Positions 19,823 to 28,582 of a stretch of DNA of 64,000 bases are shown in pieces (within the stretch, counting starts at the first letter, position 1; each line of letters starts with the position of its first letter). The notes under the pieces were generated by a model. That model saw nothing but the letters and a program-made list of their open reading frames with translations. It searched no databases and was not told the DNA's origin. This DNA is from Sulfurimonas sp. C5 (GTDB lineage: Bacteria; Campylobacterota; Campylobacteria; Campylobacterales; Sulfurimonadaceae). Position numbers and translations under genes: made by a program. The stretch lies in NCBI RefSeq assembly GCF_029872055.1, contig NZ_JARXNQ010000001.1, positions 62,001 through 126,000 of the forward strand, read 5' to 3'.

Positions 19823-21631
19823 ATGAGCATATTAGATCAAAGACGTTTAATCGAGTCTATTCACCCATTTGAATTGTTGAGTTCCGTGGAACTCGACAAT
19901 CTGATGTCCAAAATAGATATTGCATACTATACAAAAGAAACACTCCTTGTTTCGCCAAGACTAGAAAGTATAGCCTTTTACATAATTATAAAAGGACAAG
20001 TCTCAGAATATGTTGACAATGAACTGTACAACATATACAATGAGGGTGATAGTTTTGATGCAGACGCTTTGATCTATCAAGAAACATCTTCACGATTTGT
20101 AGTAACCGAAGATCTTATATGCTACGAGATCAAAAAAGACGACTTTCTCGATCTTATGCAGAACAAAAAGATCCAAGGCTACTTTCTCCAAGATTTTATC
20201 TCACGTCACAAACAACTTAAAGAATACCATAACAGTAGTGAACTCACACCTTTTCTCGTGGCAAGAGTTTCAGACATCTACCTTCATGAAGCATGTATTG
20301 TCTCATCTCAAACTTCAATCTATGATGCCCTCCAAAAACAAAAAAGATTCAAAGCAAGTATTATTATAGTTGATGAAAAAGAGTGTGTAGTAACAGATAC
20401 CGATCTTAAAGAAAAAGTACTCTTAGGCAATGTGCAAATAGATGAACCAATTGAAACTATAGCTACATCAAAAATGGTGAGTGTTGAAAAAGAGGAGTTC
20501 TTATTTAACGCACTGCTTGTTATGACACATGAAGAGATTAAAAGAGTTGTCGTTCAAGACGGAGGAAAAATTATCGGAGTATTGGAGCAGCTGGATCTTC
20601 TTAGTTTTTTTGCCAACCATTCCCATTTGGTTGCCGTGCAGATAGACAGAGCAAACTCAATTGAAGATCTTCAAGGTATACAAGACGATGTAAAAAACCT
20701 GATCTTAGCCCTTACTGCAAAAGGAGTTAAGGTTCGTTACATAACTAAACTCGTCTCGGCACTTAATGAAAAGATTTATAAAAAAGCTTTTGAGATGTGT
20801 GTCGATGAGTCTTTACAAAATAAGTGTTCCCTGATTGTCATGGGCAGTGAGGGAAGAGAAGAACAGGGTGTCAAAAGCGATCAAGACAATGCTTTGATCG
20901 TAGATGACAGTGTAGACGTCGCTTTGTTTGAAAAACCGATGATGCAGATTAATAGTTTTTTACTGGATATCGGCTTTCCTGAGTGTAAAGGCGGTGTGAT
21001 GGTAAGCAATCCTTTTTGGAGAAGAAACGTTCGTTCATATCAAGAACTTATAGACGGATGGTCTTCATCTATGGATGAAAGTACATTGCAAAACTTGAGT
21101 ATATTTTTAGATGCAAAATGTGTGAGTGGAAACTGCGATTTGCTTGATGGGCTAAAAGATTTTCTATTTCAAAGATTTGAAGCTAGAGATGATGTTTTAG
21201 CACATTTGGCAAAAGCGACACTCAATTTTGAAACACCTTTATCTGTGTTTTCAAACTTTGTTGTTGAAAAAAGCCATGCAAATAAACTTGATGTCAAAAA
21301 AGGCGGTTTATTTGCATTGGTGCACGGTATAAGATGTCTGGCATTGAAATACCGTATAGAACAAACAAATACAGTTGAGAGAATTAAACAACTGAACAAT
21401 AAAGGTGTGATAGATAAAAATTTTGCATCAGAACTTATTGAGAGTTTTGATACGCTTTCTTCTATGAAGTTAAAAACAATGCTGGGTGCTACAAGTTTAG
21501 ATGATGACAACTTTATCGATCCGAACTCTTTGGAGAAAGTGCAAAAAGACCTCTTAAAAGACAGTTTTAAAATCGTAAATAAATTTAAGAAGTTTATCAC
21601 TTTCCATTTCCATTTGGAGATTGTGAGCTGA
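19823..21631 (+). CDS. cNMP-binding/CBS/DUF294 nucleotidyltransferase-like protein
   Basis: A 602-residue cytoplasmic regulator. Order: cyclic-nucleotide-type beta-roll (about 15-125), a CBS pair (about 150-270), DUF294 nucleotidyltransferase-like domain with MGSEGREEQGVKSDQDNA (about 335-355), and a helical DUF294 C-terminal domain (about 460-600). Such proteins accompany actP and a DnaQ-like exonuclease in many Proteobacteria, but their target is unproven. It resembles GlnD-type uridylyltransferase architecture. It lies 3 bases after actP and overlaps the exonuclease start by one base. Confidence 0.88.
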   Translation: MSILDQRRLIESIHPFELLSSVELDNLMSKIDIAYYTKETLLVSPRLESIAFYIIIKGQVSEYVDNELYNIYNEGDSFDADALIYQETSSRFVVTEDLICYEIKKDDFLDLMQNKKIQGYFLQDFISRHKQLKEYHNSSELTPFLVARVSDIYLHEACIVSSQTSIYDALQKQKRFKASIIIVDEKECVVTDTDLKEKVLLGNVQIDEPIETIATSKMVSVEKEEFLFNALLVMTHEEIKRVVVQDGGKIIGVLEQLDLLSFFANHSHLVAVQIDRANSIEDLQGIQDDVKNLILALTAKGVKVRYITKLVSALNEKIYKKAFEMCVDESLQNKCSLIVMGSEGREEQGVKSDQDNALIVDDSVDVALFEKPMMQINSFLLDIGFPECKGGVMVSNPFWRRNVRSYQELIDGWSSSMDESTLQNLSIFLDAKCVSGNCDLLDGLKDFLFQRFEARDDVLAHLAKATLNFETPLSVFSNFVVEKSHANKLDVKKGGLFALVHGIRCLALKYRIEQTNTVERIKQLNNKGVIDKNFASELIESFDTLSSMKLKTMLGATSLDDDNFIDPNSLEKVQKDLLKDSFKIVNKFKKFITFHFHLEIVS

Positions 21632-22242
21632 TGTTTGCATCTATCTTTAAAGCTTTTAAAAAGCGTCGAGATTTTAAACGACTCAAAGATAGAGAATTTG
21701 AATTTTTATTTCAAAAGAGTGACGATGGTACGGTAGTTGTTTTCGATACGGAGACAACGGGACTAAATCCGAAAGAGGATGAAGTTCTTTCCATTGGTGC
21801 AGTAAAAATAAAAGAGAATAAGATAATCACTTCACAGACCTTTGAAGTGTATCTTAAAAATACAAAAGAGATAGATCCAAAAAGTATCGAGATCCATAAA
21901 ATCCGACCTTGCGATCTAAAAGATGCTAAAGAGAGTCAAGAGGCTATAAAAGAGTTTCTTTACTTTATTGGGAGTTCAAAATTAGTTGGGTATTATTTAG
22001 AGTTTGATGTCGAGATGATAAACAAGTACATACGACCGCTTTTAGGAATAGAATTGCCTAATGAGATGGTCGAGGTTTCTGAATTATATTTTGATAAAAC
22101 AATTACTTTAATACCTCAAGGAAATATTGATTTACGCTTCGATACAATCATGCAAAGCTTAGATTTGCCTCGTATGGGAGCGCACAATGCGGTTAATGAT
22201 GCGATTATGACCGCAATGATTTATTTAAAATTGACAAATTAA
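21631..22242 (+). CDS. DEDDh 3'-5' exonuclease (DnaQ/PolC epsilon-like)
   Basis: A 203-residue exonuclease. Exo I is [12 protein letters not shown] with the two acidic metal ligands, Exo II is in [16 protein letters not shown], and Exo III is [11 protein letters not shown] with His and Asp. About 45 basic N-terminal residues precede the domain. It is probably not the replicative epsilon subunit, since it sits inside the actP-acs block, a placement seen in many bacteria. Confidence 0.85.
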   Translation: MFASIFKAFKKRRDFKRLKDREFEFLFQKSDDGTVVVFDTETTGLNPKEDEVLSIGAVKIKENKIITSQTFEVYLKNTKEIDPKSIEIHKIRPCDLKDAKESQEAIKEFLYFIGSSKLVGYYLEFDVEMINKYIRPLLGIELPNEMVEVSELYFDKTITLIPQGNIDLRFDTIMQSLDLPRMGAHNAVNDAIMTAMIYLKLTN

Positions 22243-22258
22243 TTTAAGGAGAATATTA

Positions 22259-24223
22259 ATGTCAGAGATTCAAGCTAAACCGGTTTTCCAACCAAACAAA
22301 GAATTTGCTAAAAATGCAAGAATTAAAAACATGTGTGAGTACAATGCGCTTCAACAAGAAGCTATGGAAGACTATGAAGGTTTTTGGGGTCGCTATGCGA
22401 AAGAAAAACTAGATTGGATCGAACCGTTTTCTGATGTTTTGGATGAATCAAACTTCCCATTTGTTAAATGGTTCAAAGGTGGTAAATTAAACGTTGCTAG
22501 CCAATGTATTGATCGCCATTTAGAGTCTCGTAAAAATAAAGCAGCGATTATTTTTGAGGGTGACAGAGGTGATAAACAAATTATTACTTATCTTGAACTT
22601 TTCTACCAAGTGAACAAATTTTCTAATCTTTTAAAAGAAGATTTCGGTGTAAAAAAAGGTGACCGTGTAGTTATCTATATGCCAATGATTCCTGAAGCTG
22701 CATATGCAATGCTTGCATGTGCTAGAATCGGTGCAATTCACTCGATCGTATTTGGTGGTTTTTCTTCAGAAGCTTTACGTGATCGTATTGAAGATGCTGA
22801 AGCTAAAGTTGTAATCACTGCTGACGGTGCATTTAGAAAAGAAAAACCATATATGCTAAAACCTGTTGTAGATAAAGCATTAGAAGGTTGTGATGTTGTT
22901 GAAAAAGTACTTGTTGTTGAGAGAAACAATGAAGATGTAGAGTGGGTTGCAGGACGTGATTACTCTTACAACGAGTTAATTAAAAACAAATCTTCTGTAT
23001 GTGATGCTGAGCCTATGGATAGTGAAGATCCATTATTCTTACTTTATACATCAGGTTCAACTGGTAAACCAAAAGGTGTTCAACATAACCAAGCTGGATA
23101 CATTCTTTGGGCACAAATGACTATGGAATGGGTATTTGACGTAAAAGAGAATGATACTTACTGGTGTACGGCTGATATCGGTTGGATTACAGGTCATACT
23201 TACATCGTTTACGGTCCACTTGCAATGGGTGCGACAACTGTTATGTTTGAAGGTGTTATTACATACCCTGATGCTGGTCGCCCATGGCAAATGGTTGAAG
23301 AGTATAAAATTAACCAATTCTATACAGCTCCAACTGCAATCCGTGTATTACATAAAACTGGTGAAGATGAGCCTGCAAAATACGACATCTCATCTCTTAA
23401 AGTTCTGGGAACTGTTGGTGAGCCTATTGATCCACCGGCATGGAAATGGTATTATGAAGAAGTTGGTCAAAGCAAATGTGCAATCGTAGATACTTACTGG
23501 CAAACAGAAACTGGTGGACACATCGTTTCTCCATTACCGGGTGCTACTCCTATCAAACCTGCTTGTGCTACTTTACCGTTACCGGGTATTATGGGTGAAA
23601 TTTTAGATCCAGAAACTGGTAATAAAGTAGGCGTAGGTGAAAAAGGTTATATGTGTGTTACTCGTCCTTGGCCATCTATGATCCGTGGTGTATGGGGTGA
23701 TGCTGACAGATTCATCAAATCATACTTCGGTGATGTTAAAAAAGACGGTAAAGCTGTTTACTTCACTGGTGACGGTGCTATCTACGATGAAGACGGTTAC
23801 ATTACAATTACTGGTCGTACAGATGACGTTATCAACGTTAGTGGTCACAGAATGGGAACAGCTGAAGTTGAAGCTGCAATCAAAAAACACTGGAATGTTG
23901 CAGAAGTTGCTGTAGTTGGTAAACCACACGAAATTAAAGGTGAGGGTATCTTTGCTTACGTTGTACTAAAATCTGATAACGGTGTAGCTGATGAAGTTGA
24001 AGAGATGAAAATCATTAACTCTCACATTAAAGAAGAGATCGGTAACATCGCTGTATGTGATGATATCGTTTTTGCTCCGGGACTTCCAAAAACTCGTTCT
24101 GGAAAAATTATGCGTCGTATCCTTCGCTCAATTGCTAAAGGCGAGGAGATCACGCAAGATATTTCAACACTTGAAGACCCTTCAGTAGTTGAGAAAATCG
24201 AAACTATGGTTAAGTCTAAATAA
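22259..24223 (+). CDS. acs: Acetyl-coenzyme A synthetase
   Basis: AMP-forming acetate-CoA ligase, 654 residues, a typical length. The A3 motif is [14 protein letters not shown], the acyl-adenylate motifs are WQTETGG and YFTGDGA, and the C-terminal [14 protein letters not shown] holds the lysine that is acetylated in regulated Acs enzymes. AAGGAG precedes the ATG. It follows the exonuclease by 16 bases, which makes a seven-gene acetate block with the porin and the two-component genes. Confidence 0.97.
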   Translation: MSEIQAKPVFQPNKEFAKNARIKNMCEYNALQQEAMEDYEGFWGRYAKEKLDWIEPFSDVLDESNFPFVKWFKGGKLNVASQCIDRHLESRKNKAAIIFEGDRGDKQIITYLELFYQVNKFSNLLKEDFGVKKGDRVVIYMPMIPEAAYAMLACARIGAIHSIVFGGFSSEALRDRIEDAEAKVVITADGAFRKEKPYMLKPVVDKALEGCDVVEKVLVVERNNEDVEWVAGRDYSYNELIKNKSSVCDAEPMDSEDPLFLLYTSGSTGKPKGVQHNQAGYILWAQMTMEWVFDVKENDTYWCTADIGWITGHTYIVYGPLAMGATTVMFEGVITYPDAGRPWQMVEEYKINQFYTAPTAIRVLHKTGEDEPAKYDISSLKVLGTVGEPIDPPAWKWYYEEVGQSKCAIVDTYWQTETGGHIVSPLPGATPIKPACATLPLPGIMGEILDPETGNKVGVGEKGYMCVTRPWPSMIRGVWGDADRFIKSYFGDVKKDGKAVYFTGDGAIYDEDGYITITGRTDDVINVSGHRMGTAEVEAAIKKHWNVAEVAVVGKPHEIKGEGIFAYVVLKSDNGVADEVEEMKIINSHIKEEIGNIAVCDDIVFAPGLPKTRSGKIMRRILRSIAKGEEITQDISTLEDPSVVEKIETMVKSK

Positions 24224-24232
24224 GACTTAACC
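24208..24232 (+). terminator. Hairpin over the acs stop codon
   Basis: A perfect 10-bp stem (GGTTAAGTCT/AGACTTAACC) with loop AAATA. The TAA stop of acs begins in the loop and runs into the second arm. No U-run follows, so it probably acts as a 3' stabiliser or a factor-dependent end. Confidence 0.5.
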
Positions 24233-24296
24233 AACAACCTTCTTCTATACTTTTCATTTACAATCTTTTGTGTACTATTATGCAAAGGAATTTCCA

Positions 24297-24629
24297 ATGA
24301 ATAAAATTACAGTTTTCTCTTTATCTTTGTTTTTAGCATCTTCTTTATATGCAGTTTCAGGAGCATGTTGCTCTTCACAAGGTGGATGTGGAGATCAAAA
24401 AAGTTGTCAAATGCAAACTGATCAAAAGGTCATAGAAGAGATGATGAACTTAGAACTAAACGTTATACAAAGAGATAGACTCAGAGCAATGTTGATGAGA
24501 CACAAAATGGAAAGAAAAAATTCTTTTAGTGCACTTCGAGACAATATGTACAATGTTTTAACTGTAGAACAAAAGCAAGAGTTAGCAAAAAGATTAGAAA
24601 AGAAAAAAGTTTTACAAGCTTGTAAATAG
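24297..24629 (+). CDS. Small periplasmic Spy/CpxP-like protein, Cys-rich N-terminus
   Basis: A 110-residue protein with a signal peptide (MNKITVFSLSLFLASSLYA). A short Cys cluster (GACCSSQGGCGDQKSC) follows, then an amphipathic helical part ending LTVEQKQELAKRLEKKK, which resembles the LTxxQ repeat of Spy/CpxP periplasmic chaperone-like proteins. The start at 24297 has AAGGAA upstream; an in-frame ATG at 24270 lacks a site. The cysteines suggest metal binding or disulfides; this is inference. Confidence 0.65.
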   Translation: MNKITVFSLSLFLASSLYAVSGACCSSQGGCGDQKSCQMQTDQKVIEEMMNLELNVIQRDRLRAMLMRHKMERKNSFSALRDNMYNVLTVEQKQELAKRLEKKKVLQACK

Positions 24630-24636
24630 ATAAAAA

Positions 24637-25305
24637 CTATTTGAAAAATTCTTCGGGTTTATCCCATAACATTATCTGCCCTTGACACTCCTTTGTTAAA
24701 AACAGCTCCCCTTCATCGGGTGGAAGTTTAAAAGAGAACGAATCCCCGTTTAAATCAAATTTTAAAGCATAAGCATGCAGATAGCCGCGATCGAGCTTTT
24801 TAGCATCTTCAGCAGCTGCATATCTTTCATCTCCGGCAATTGGTGAACCGACAGATTTCATAGCTACTCTAATCTGATGGGTTTTTCCTGTATATGGTTT
24901 TACTAAGAAAAGCTTTTCTCCCGGATTTAGAGATACTGAGATAAAACGGGTGATGGCAGGATTGTCTTTAGTGTGCATTAGTTTCCAGCTCCCACGTCTT
25001 CCCTTTGCCATGTCACCTACAATTTTTCCCATCTTTTTTTTAGGTTTTCGAAGACTGATTGCCAGATAATATTTTTCAATTTTACGAGACTCAAACAGTT
25101 GTAAAAAAGCATTCGCAACTTCAGAGCTTTTGGCAAGGATAACAAGTCCGGAAGTCATCTTGTCCAAACGATGAACTGGAAAAAGTTTACAGTCAAGCAT
25201 CTCAGATGCCAGTACTACAAAACCCGCTTCATCTTCTGAGTGAAAGTTCATTCCTGCAGGTTTTGAGACAATTGCAAAATCATCATTTTGAAAAAGAAGT
25301 TTCAT
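24637..25305 (-). CDS. RluA-family pseudouridine synthase
   Basis: A 222-residue pseudouridine synthase with catalytic Asp in VHRLDKMTSGLVILAKS and the substrate-binding KPYTGKTHQIRVAMKS. No N-terminal S4 domain, so it is of the short RluA/TruC-like type. The target (rRNA or tRNA) cannot be told from the sequence. It converges on the Spy-like gene. Confidence 0.9.
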   Translation of the reverse strand: MKLLFQNDDFAIVSKPAGMNFHSEDEAGFVVLASEMLDCKLFPVHRLDKMTSGLVILAKSSEVANAFLQLFESRKIEKYYLAISLRKPKKKMGKIVGDMAKGRRGSWKLMHTKDNPAITRFISVSLNPGEKLFLVKPYTGKTHQIRVAMKSVGSPIAGDERYAAAEDAKKLDRGYLHAYALKFDLNGDSFSFKLPPDEGELFLTKECQGQIMLWDKPEEFFK

Positions 25306-25402
25306 AGTTAGTCAAATGCCTTGTTTAAAATATTAATGACATTATAATGCCGCAATCTTAATTCACTCTAGCTAAATAAGGCGCAATCAAACTCCAAAGT
25401 GT

Positions 25403-25408
25403 TATAAT
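25403..25408 (+). promoter_or_regulatory. Candidate -10 box of pyrF
   Basis: TATAAT 27 bases before the pyrF ATG in the 130-base divergent gap. No clear -35 box is seen. Confidence 0.4.
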
Positions 25409-25435
25409 TTCATAAATTAATGTATTGGACTGATT

Positions 25436-26119
25436 ATGGAATTATGTGTTGCACTAGACCTTTCTACTAAAGAGGAAAACCTTGCTCTCGTTGAAAAAAT
25501 AAAAGACTATAATATTTGGCTCAAAGTAGGGCTTAGAACTTACATTCGTGATGGAGAAGAGTTCTTAAAAGCACTCAAAGCAATCAACCCTGATTTTAAA
25601 ATATTTTTAGACCTGAAACTTTATGACATCCCAAATACAATGGCAGATGCTGCTGAGTCTATTATGGGCCTTGGCGTTGATATGTTTAACGTACATGCAA
25701 GTGCAGGGCGCCGTGCTATGCAAGAGGTTATGGACAGACTTTCATCATATGAGAAACGTCCAATAGTATTAGCCGTGACTGCTCTTACATCATTTACAGA
25801 AGAAGAGTTTAGTGCAGTATACGAAAAAGGAATTGCCCAAAAAGCTGATCAGTTTGCAAAAGATGCACATGAGTGTGGACTTGACGGTGTAGTATGTTCT
25901 GCATTTGAGAGTGAGTCTATTAAAAATCTTACATCAAAAGAGTTTATGACATTAACACCGGGAATTCGTCCGTTTGGTGAAGATGCAGGTGATCAAAAAC
26001 GTGTAGCTGACGTAGCATTTGCACAGAGTGCTTTAGTAGATTTCATTGTTGTAGGACGACCTATTTATAAGGCTGAAAATCCTGCTGAAGTAGTAGAAAA
26101 AATATTACAACAACTATAA
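25436..26119 (+). CDS. pyrF: Orotidine 5'-phosphate decarboxylase
   Basis: Last step of UMP synthesis, 227 residues. The catalytic Lys-Asp motif is FLDLKLYDIPNTM. LKVG and TPGIRPFGEDAGDQKRV, the phosphate-gripper region, are intact. It stands alone between divergent and RNA genes. Confidence 0.96.
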   Translation: MELCVALDLSTKEENLALVEKIKDYNIWLKVGLRTYIRDGEEFLKALKAINPDFKIFLDLKLYDIPNTMADAAESIMGLGVDMFNVHASAGRRAMQEVMDRLSSYEKRPIVLAVTALTSFTEEEFSAVYEKGIAQKADQFAKDAHECGLDGVVCSAFESESIKNLTSKEFMTLTPGIRPFGEDAGDQKRVADVAFAQSALVDFIVVGRPIYKAENPAEVVEKILQQL

Positions 26120-26120
26120 T

Positions 26121-26144
26121 GCTTAAAACTTCTTAGTTTTAAGC
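26121..26144 (+). terminator. Hairpin after pyrF
   Basis: Perfect 9-bp stem (GCTTAAAAC/GTTTTAAGC) with a 6-base loop, beginning 2 bases after the pyrF stop. There is no T-run directly after it, so it is a plausible but not classical terminator. Confidence 0.5.
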
Positions 26145-26165
26145 AAAGTATTATCTAAAGACTAT

Positions 26166-26171
26166 TATAAT
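26166..26171 (+). promoter_or_regulatory. Candidate -10 box of tRNA-Ser
   Basis: TATAAT within TATTATAATG, 13 bases before the mature tRNA 5' end. Confidence 0.5.
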
Positions 26172-26184
26172 GTCGACCTCCAAA

Positions 26185-26275
26185 GGACAGATGGGTGAGC
26201 TGGCTGAAACCACATCCCTGCTAAGGATGCGTATGGGTAACTGTACCGAGGGTTCGAATCCCTCTCTGTCCACCA
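26185..26275 (+). tRNA. tRNA-Ser (GCT)
   Basis: A 91-base class II tRNA with encoded CCA. The acceptor stem is GGACAGA/TCTGTCC, the D arm GGT/ACC, and the anticodon stem CATCC/GGATG with loop CTGCTAA (anticodon GCT at 26220-26222). A long variable arm marks tRNA-Ser, and the T arm is GAGGG-TTCGAAT-CCCTC. It reads AGC/AGU codons. The discriminator base is A rather than the G common in bacterial tRNA-Ser. Its 3' end is the attachment core of the adjoining element and remains intact after integration. Confidence 0.95.
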
Positions 26276-26278
26276 CTA
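26259..26278 (+). repeat. attL core repeat in the tRNA-Ser 3' end
   Basis: The 20-bp sequence TCCCTCTCTGTCCACCACTA covers the 3' T stem, acceptor stem and CCA of tRNA-Ser. It is repeated perfectly at 37391-37410. The integrase gene starts 188 bases inside the left copy. Confidence 0.92.
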
Positions 26279-26388
26279 ATTAATCTTATACAATTTAATA
26301 ACACCTAAATAAATCCCTAAAATACGAACTTTAAAAGAAACCACAACCTAATGTAATCTAACTTATGTTATAGTAATCCTCAAAATAT

Positions 26389-26447
26389 GGGGGCTATTAT
26401 AGGGGCTTAGAAAAATCAAGCCCTTATTGCCAAGATGAAAAGCCCCT
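26389..26447 (+). promoter_or_regulatory. Candidate integrase arm-type sites, left end
   Basis: GGGGCT occurs at 26390-26395 and 26402-26407 (12-base period), and inverted as AGCCCCT at 26441-26447, with a weaker AAGCCCTT at 26418-26425. The same pair with the same 12-base period lies at the right end of the element (37325-37342). They sit just before the int ATG, so integrase binding here could also control its own promoter. Confidence 0.5.
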
Positions 26448-26466
26448 ATTTAGATGAGGTTATAAA

Positions 26467-27690
26467 ATGGCTAGACCTACAACACAACTCACAGCAACAC
26501 AAATCAAAGAAGCTAAATCAAAAGACAAGAACTATAAGCTTTTTGATGGTGGGGGCTTATTCCTCGAAGTAACCCCTACGGGTAATAAATCATGGAAATT
26601 AAAATATCGTTTCGAAAATAAAGAGAAAAAATATACTATTGGTAAGTATCCAAGTATATCTTTGGCAACTGCAAGACAAAAAAGAGAAGAGTTAAAAACT
26701 CTTATTGCAGAAGGTATTGATCCTAATGAGAAAAAGAAACAAGATAAACAACTTCAAGAACTACAGAAAAATAAAGAGACTAACACATTTAAAAAATTAG
26801 CATTACAAAGACTTGAGAAAGTACAAGAAGATATTAGTGAAAGTCATTACAAGAGAATGATGAGAGGTTTTGTTAATGATGTCTTTCCGTTTATAGGGGC
26901 TAAGCCTATAGATGATGTAACAGCTGATGATATTATCGATATAATGCAAAGAATGGAGAAGAGAGGAGTTAAAGAAAGTGCAAGAAAACTCTATCAAGCT
27001 ATCAGTAAAACATACAAGTGGGCTGTAAGTAATCGTTATGCTAAAAGAAATCCTGCTAATGATATTGATTTAAATGAACTTTTAGGAAAACGACAAGTAA
27101 CACATCATGCGACTTTTACAGATGATGTAAATATTTCAAGATTACTATTTGCAATAGAAAAATATCAAGGTGAAATAACTACAAAACATGCTTTAAAACT
27201 TATGGCTTATACTAGTTTAAGAACAGCCAATATTGTTGAAGCAGAATGGAGTGAGATTGACTTTAGAAATAAACAATGGAATATTCCTGCTAGAAAAATG
27301 AAAACAAGAAGCGATCATATTGTCCCTCTTACAAATACTACACTAAAAATATTTGAAGAGATGAGAGAATATACAGGTAAGAATAAATATATTTTTACTG
27401 GTACAAAAGGGAAGAATACACATATTGGTAGTGAAACACCAAGAAATGCTATAAGAAATATGGGCTTTACATCAAAAGAATTTACACCTCATGGATTTAG
27501 AGCTATGTTCAGTAGTATCGCACATGAAAAAAGTCCTTTTAAATATGAAGTCATTGAAGTGCATTTAGCTCATAGTATAGGTAATAGTGTTTCTAAAGCA
27601 TATAATCGTGCAAAGTATCTTGATGAAAGAAGAGAGCTTATGCAATGGTGGAGTGATTATTTAAATGGGGTGATATCTAATGAAACCTAA
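26467..27690 (+). CDS. int: P4-type tyrosine integrase
   Basis: A 407-residue site-specific recombinase. The N-terminal DUF4102 (arm-binding) domain has FDGGGLFLEVTPTGNKSWKL and YTIGKYPSISLATAR; a SAM-like core-binding region (about 105-195) and the catalytic domain follow. Catalytic residues are visible as Arg252 (TSLRTANIVEAEW), His342-x-x-Arg345 (HGFR), a later His in HLAH and the nucleophile Tyr379 (KAYNRAKYL). It presumably inserts and excises the element at the tRNA-Ser repeat. Its end overlaps the next gene by 11 bases. Confidence 0.95.
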   Translation: MARPTTQLTATQIKEAKSKDKNYKLFDGGGLFLEVTPTGNKSWKLKYRFENKEKKYTIGKYPSISLATARQKREELKTLIAEGIDPNEKKKQDKQLQELQKNKETNTFKKLALQRLEKVQEDISESHYKRMMRGFVNDVFPFIGAKPIDDVTADDIIDIMQRMEKRGVKESARKLYQAISKTYKWAVSNRYAKRNPANDIDLNELLGKRQVTHHATFTDDVNISRLLFAIEKYQGEITTKHALKLMAYTSLRTANIVEAEWSEIDFRNKQWNIPARKMKTRSDHIVPLTNTTLKIFEEMREYTGKNKYIFTGTKGKNTHIGSETPRNAIRNMGFTSKEFTPHGFRAMFSSIAHEKSPFKYEVIEVHLAHSIGNSVSKAYNRAKYLDERRELMQWWSDYLNGVISNET

Positions 27691-28264
27691 AATAGATCAA
27701 AATGAATTTGATAAGTTTATGTGTATTTTTGAAAAAGAAGCTGACAAAGAACTGATGGTAGACGAATATGTTTCCTATCAACAAAGAGAAGCAATACGAA
27801 CATATGGTTACTTTTTAGTTCTTGTTGGAGAGGAAAACTATCAGAAAGTAGCTAGTAAATTGGCAACAGAATTAAAATTTTATAATTTCATATGTGAAGA
27901 TCGCATAGCAGAGATGCCTAATGATACTAAAGTTGAAAGAGAAAAATATTTAAAAATTGCAACAAAATTTAGAAATACTTTAGTTAAACCAGGTAAGCCA
28001 CGAGAAGATGGTAGAGGTAATCAAAAAAAAATAAATGATTATATAGAGTTAGTCAGATTAATTGACCTATATATTGAAGACCTTCATGAGCCTGAACCTA
28101 ATCATTGGCAAATATTACCATTCGACAATTTTATTAAAAAATATAAAAAATCAAAAACTAAAATGAAAGATTGTATAAATGAAATCATAAAACAATACAA
28201 CATTACTGGTTTTTCAAAGGAAGCAAAACAACTTATAGATTATCTAGACGACTTACCAAAATAA
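27680..28264 (+). CDS. Unknown 194-aa helical protein of the island
   Basis: No family recognised. The protein is charged and largely helical, with no signal or membrane segment and a Lys-rich C-terminal third. It starts inside the integrase gene (11-base overlap), so its expression is tied to int. By position it might help excision or control, but nothing in the sequence shows this. Confidence 0.6.
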   Translation: MKPKIDQNEFDKFMCIFEKEADKELMVDEYVSYQQREAIRTYGYFLVLVGEENYQKVASKLATELKFYNFICEDRIAEMPNDTKVEREKYLKIATKFRNTLVKPGKPREDGRGNQKKINDYIELVRLIDLYIEDLHEPEPNHWQILPFDNFIKKYKKSKTKMKDCINEIIKQYNITGFSKEAKQLIDYLDDLPK

Positions 28265-28368
28265 CTGTACTTTCCCTGCTTTTCAATTCTTTACCAGCTT
28301 TTTTTAAAAAATAAAATACTTGGTAAAGCTTTGATCATACTATTTCACTGTTTAAACAATACAAAATA

Positions 28369-28398
28369 ACTTAGTACTAAGTAATCTAAAGGGATTAC
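28369..28398 (+). promoter_or_regulatory. Palindrome and RBS hairpin before the AlpA-like gene
   Basis: A perfect 14-bp palindrome (ACTTAGTACTAAGT, 28369-28382) is followed at once by a hairpin GTAATC-TAAAGG-GATTAC (28381-28398) whose loop carries the ribosome-binding AAAGG of the gene at 28402. Further upstream, CTTTACCA and TGGTAAAG form another inverted repeat (about 28308-28328). The palindrome is a likely operator. Confidence 0.5.
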
Positions 28399-28401
28399 CA
28401 C

Positions 28402-28578
28402 ATGAGTAAAAAATATATAAGAGCCAAAGAAGTTGCTCAATATTTGGGTATAGGGTTAAGTACTGTTTGGTTATATGCTAAACAAGGAAAATTACATCCT
28501 AAAAAAATTAGTGACAGAGTTACAGTTTTTGAAGTATCAGAATTAGATGCTTTATTTAATAGTGAAGTGGAGGTATAA
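28402..28578 (+). CDS. AlpA-like HTH regulator/excisionase
   Basis: A 58-residue protein with a single winged HTH of the MerR/AlpA type: KYIRAKEVAQYLGIGLSTVW (residues 4-23), then YAKQGKLHPKKISDRVTVF and a short acidic tail. In P4-like elements AlpA activates int or acts as an excision factor, and in Gram-negative PICIs it is the island activator. Its stop is 4 bases before the primase-helicase ATG, so the two are one operon. The palindrome just upstream may be its own operator. Confidence 0.85.
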   Translation: MSKKYIRAKEVAQYLGIGLSTVWLYAKQGKLHPKKISDRVTVFEVSELDALFNSEVEV

Positions 28579-28582
28579 GATT

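Noticed and set aside
28547-28582. Upstream start for the primase-helicase
   Set aside because: The ATG at 28547 is inside the AlpA-like gene and has no ribosome site; GGAGG favours 28583.
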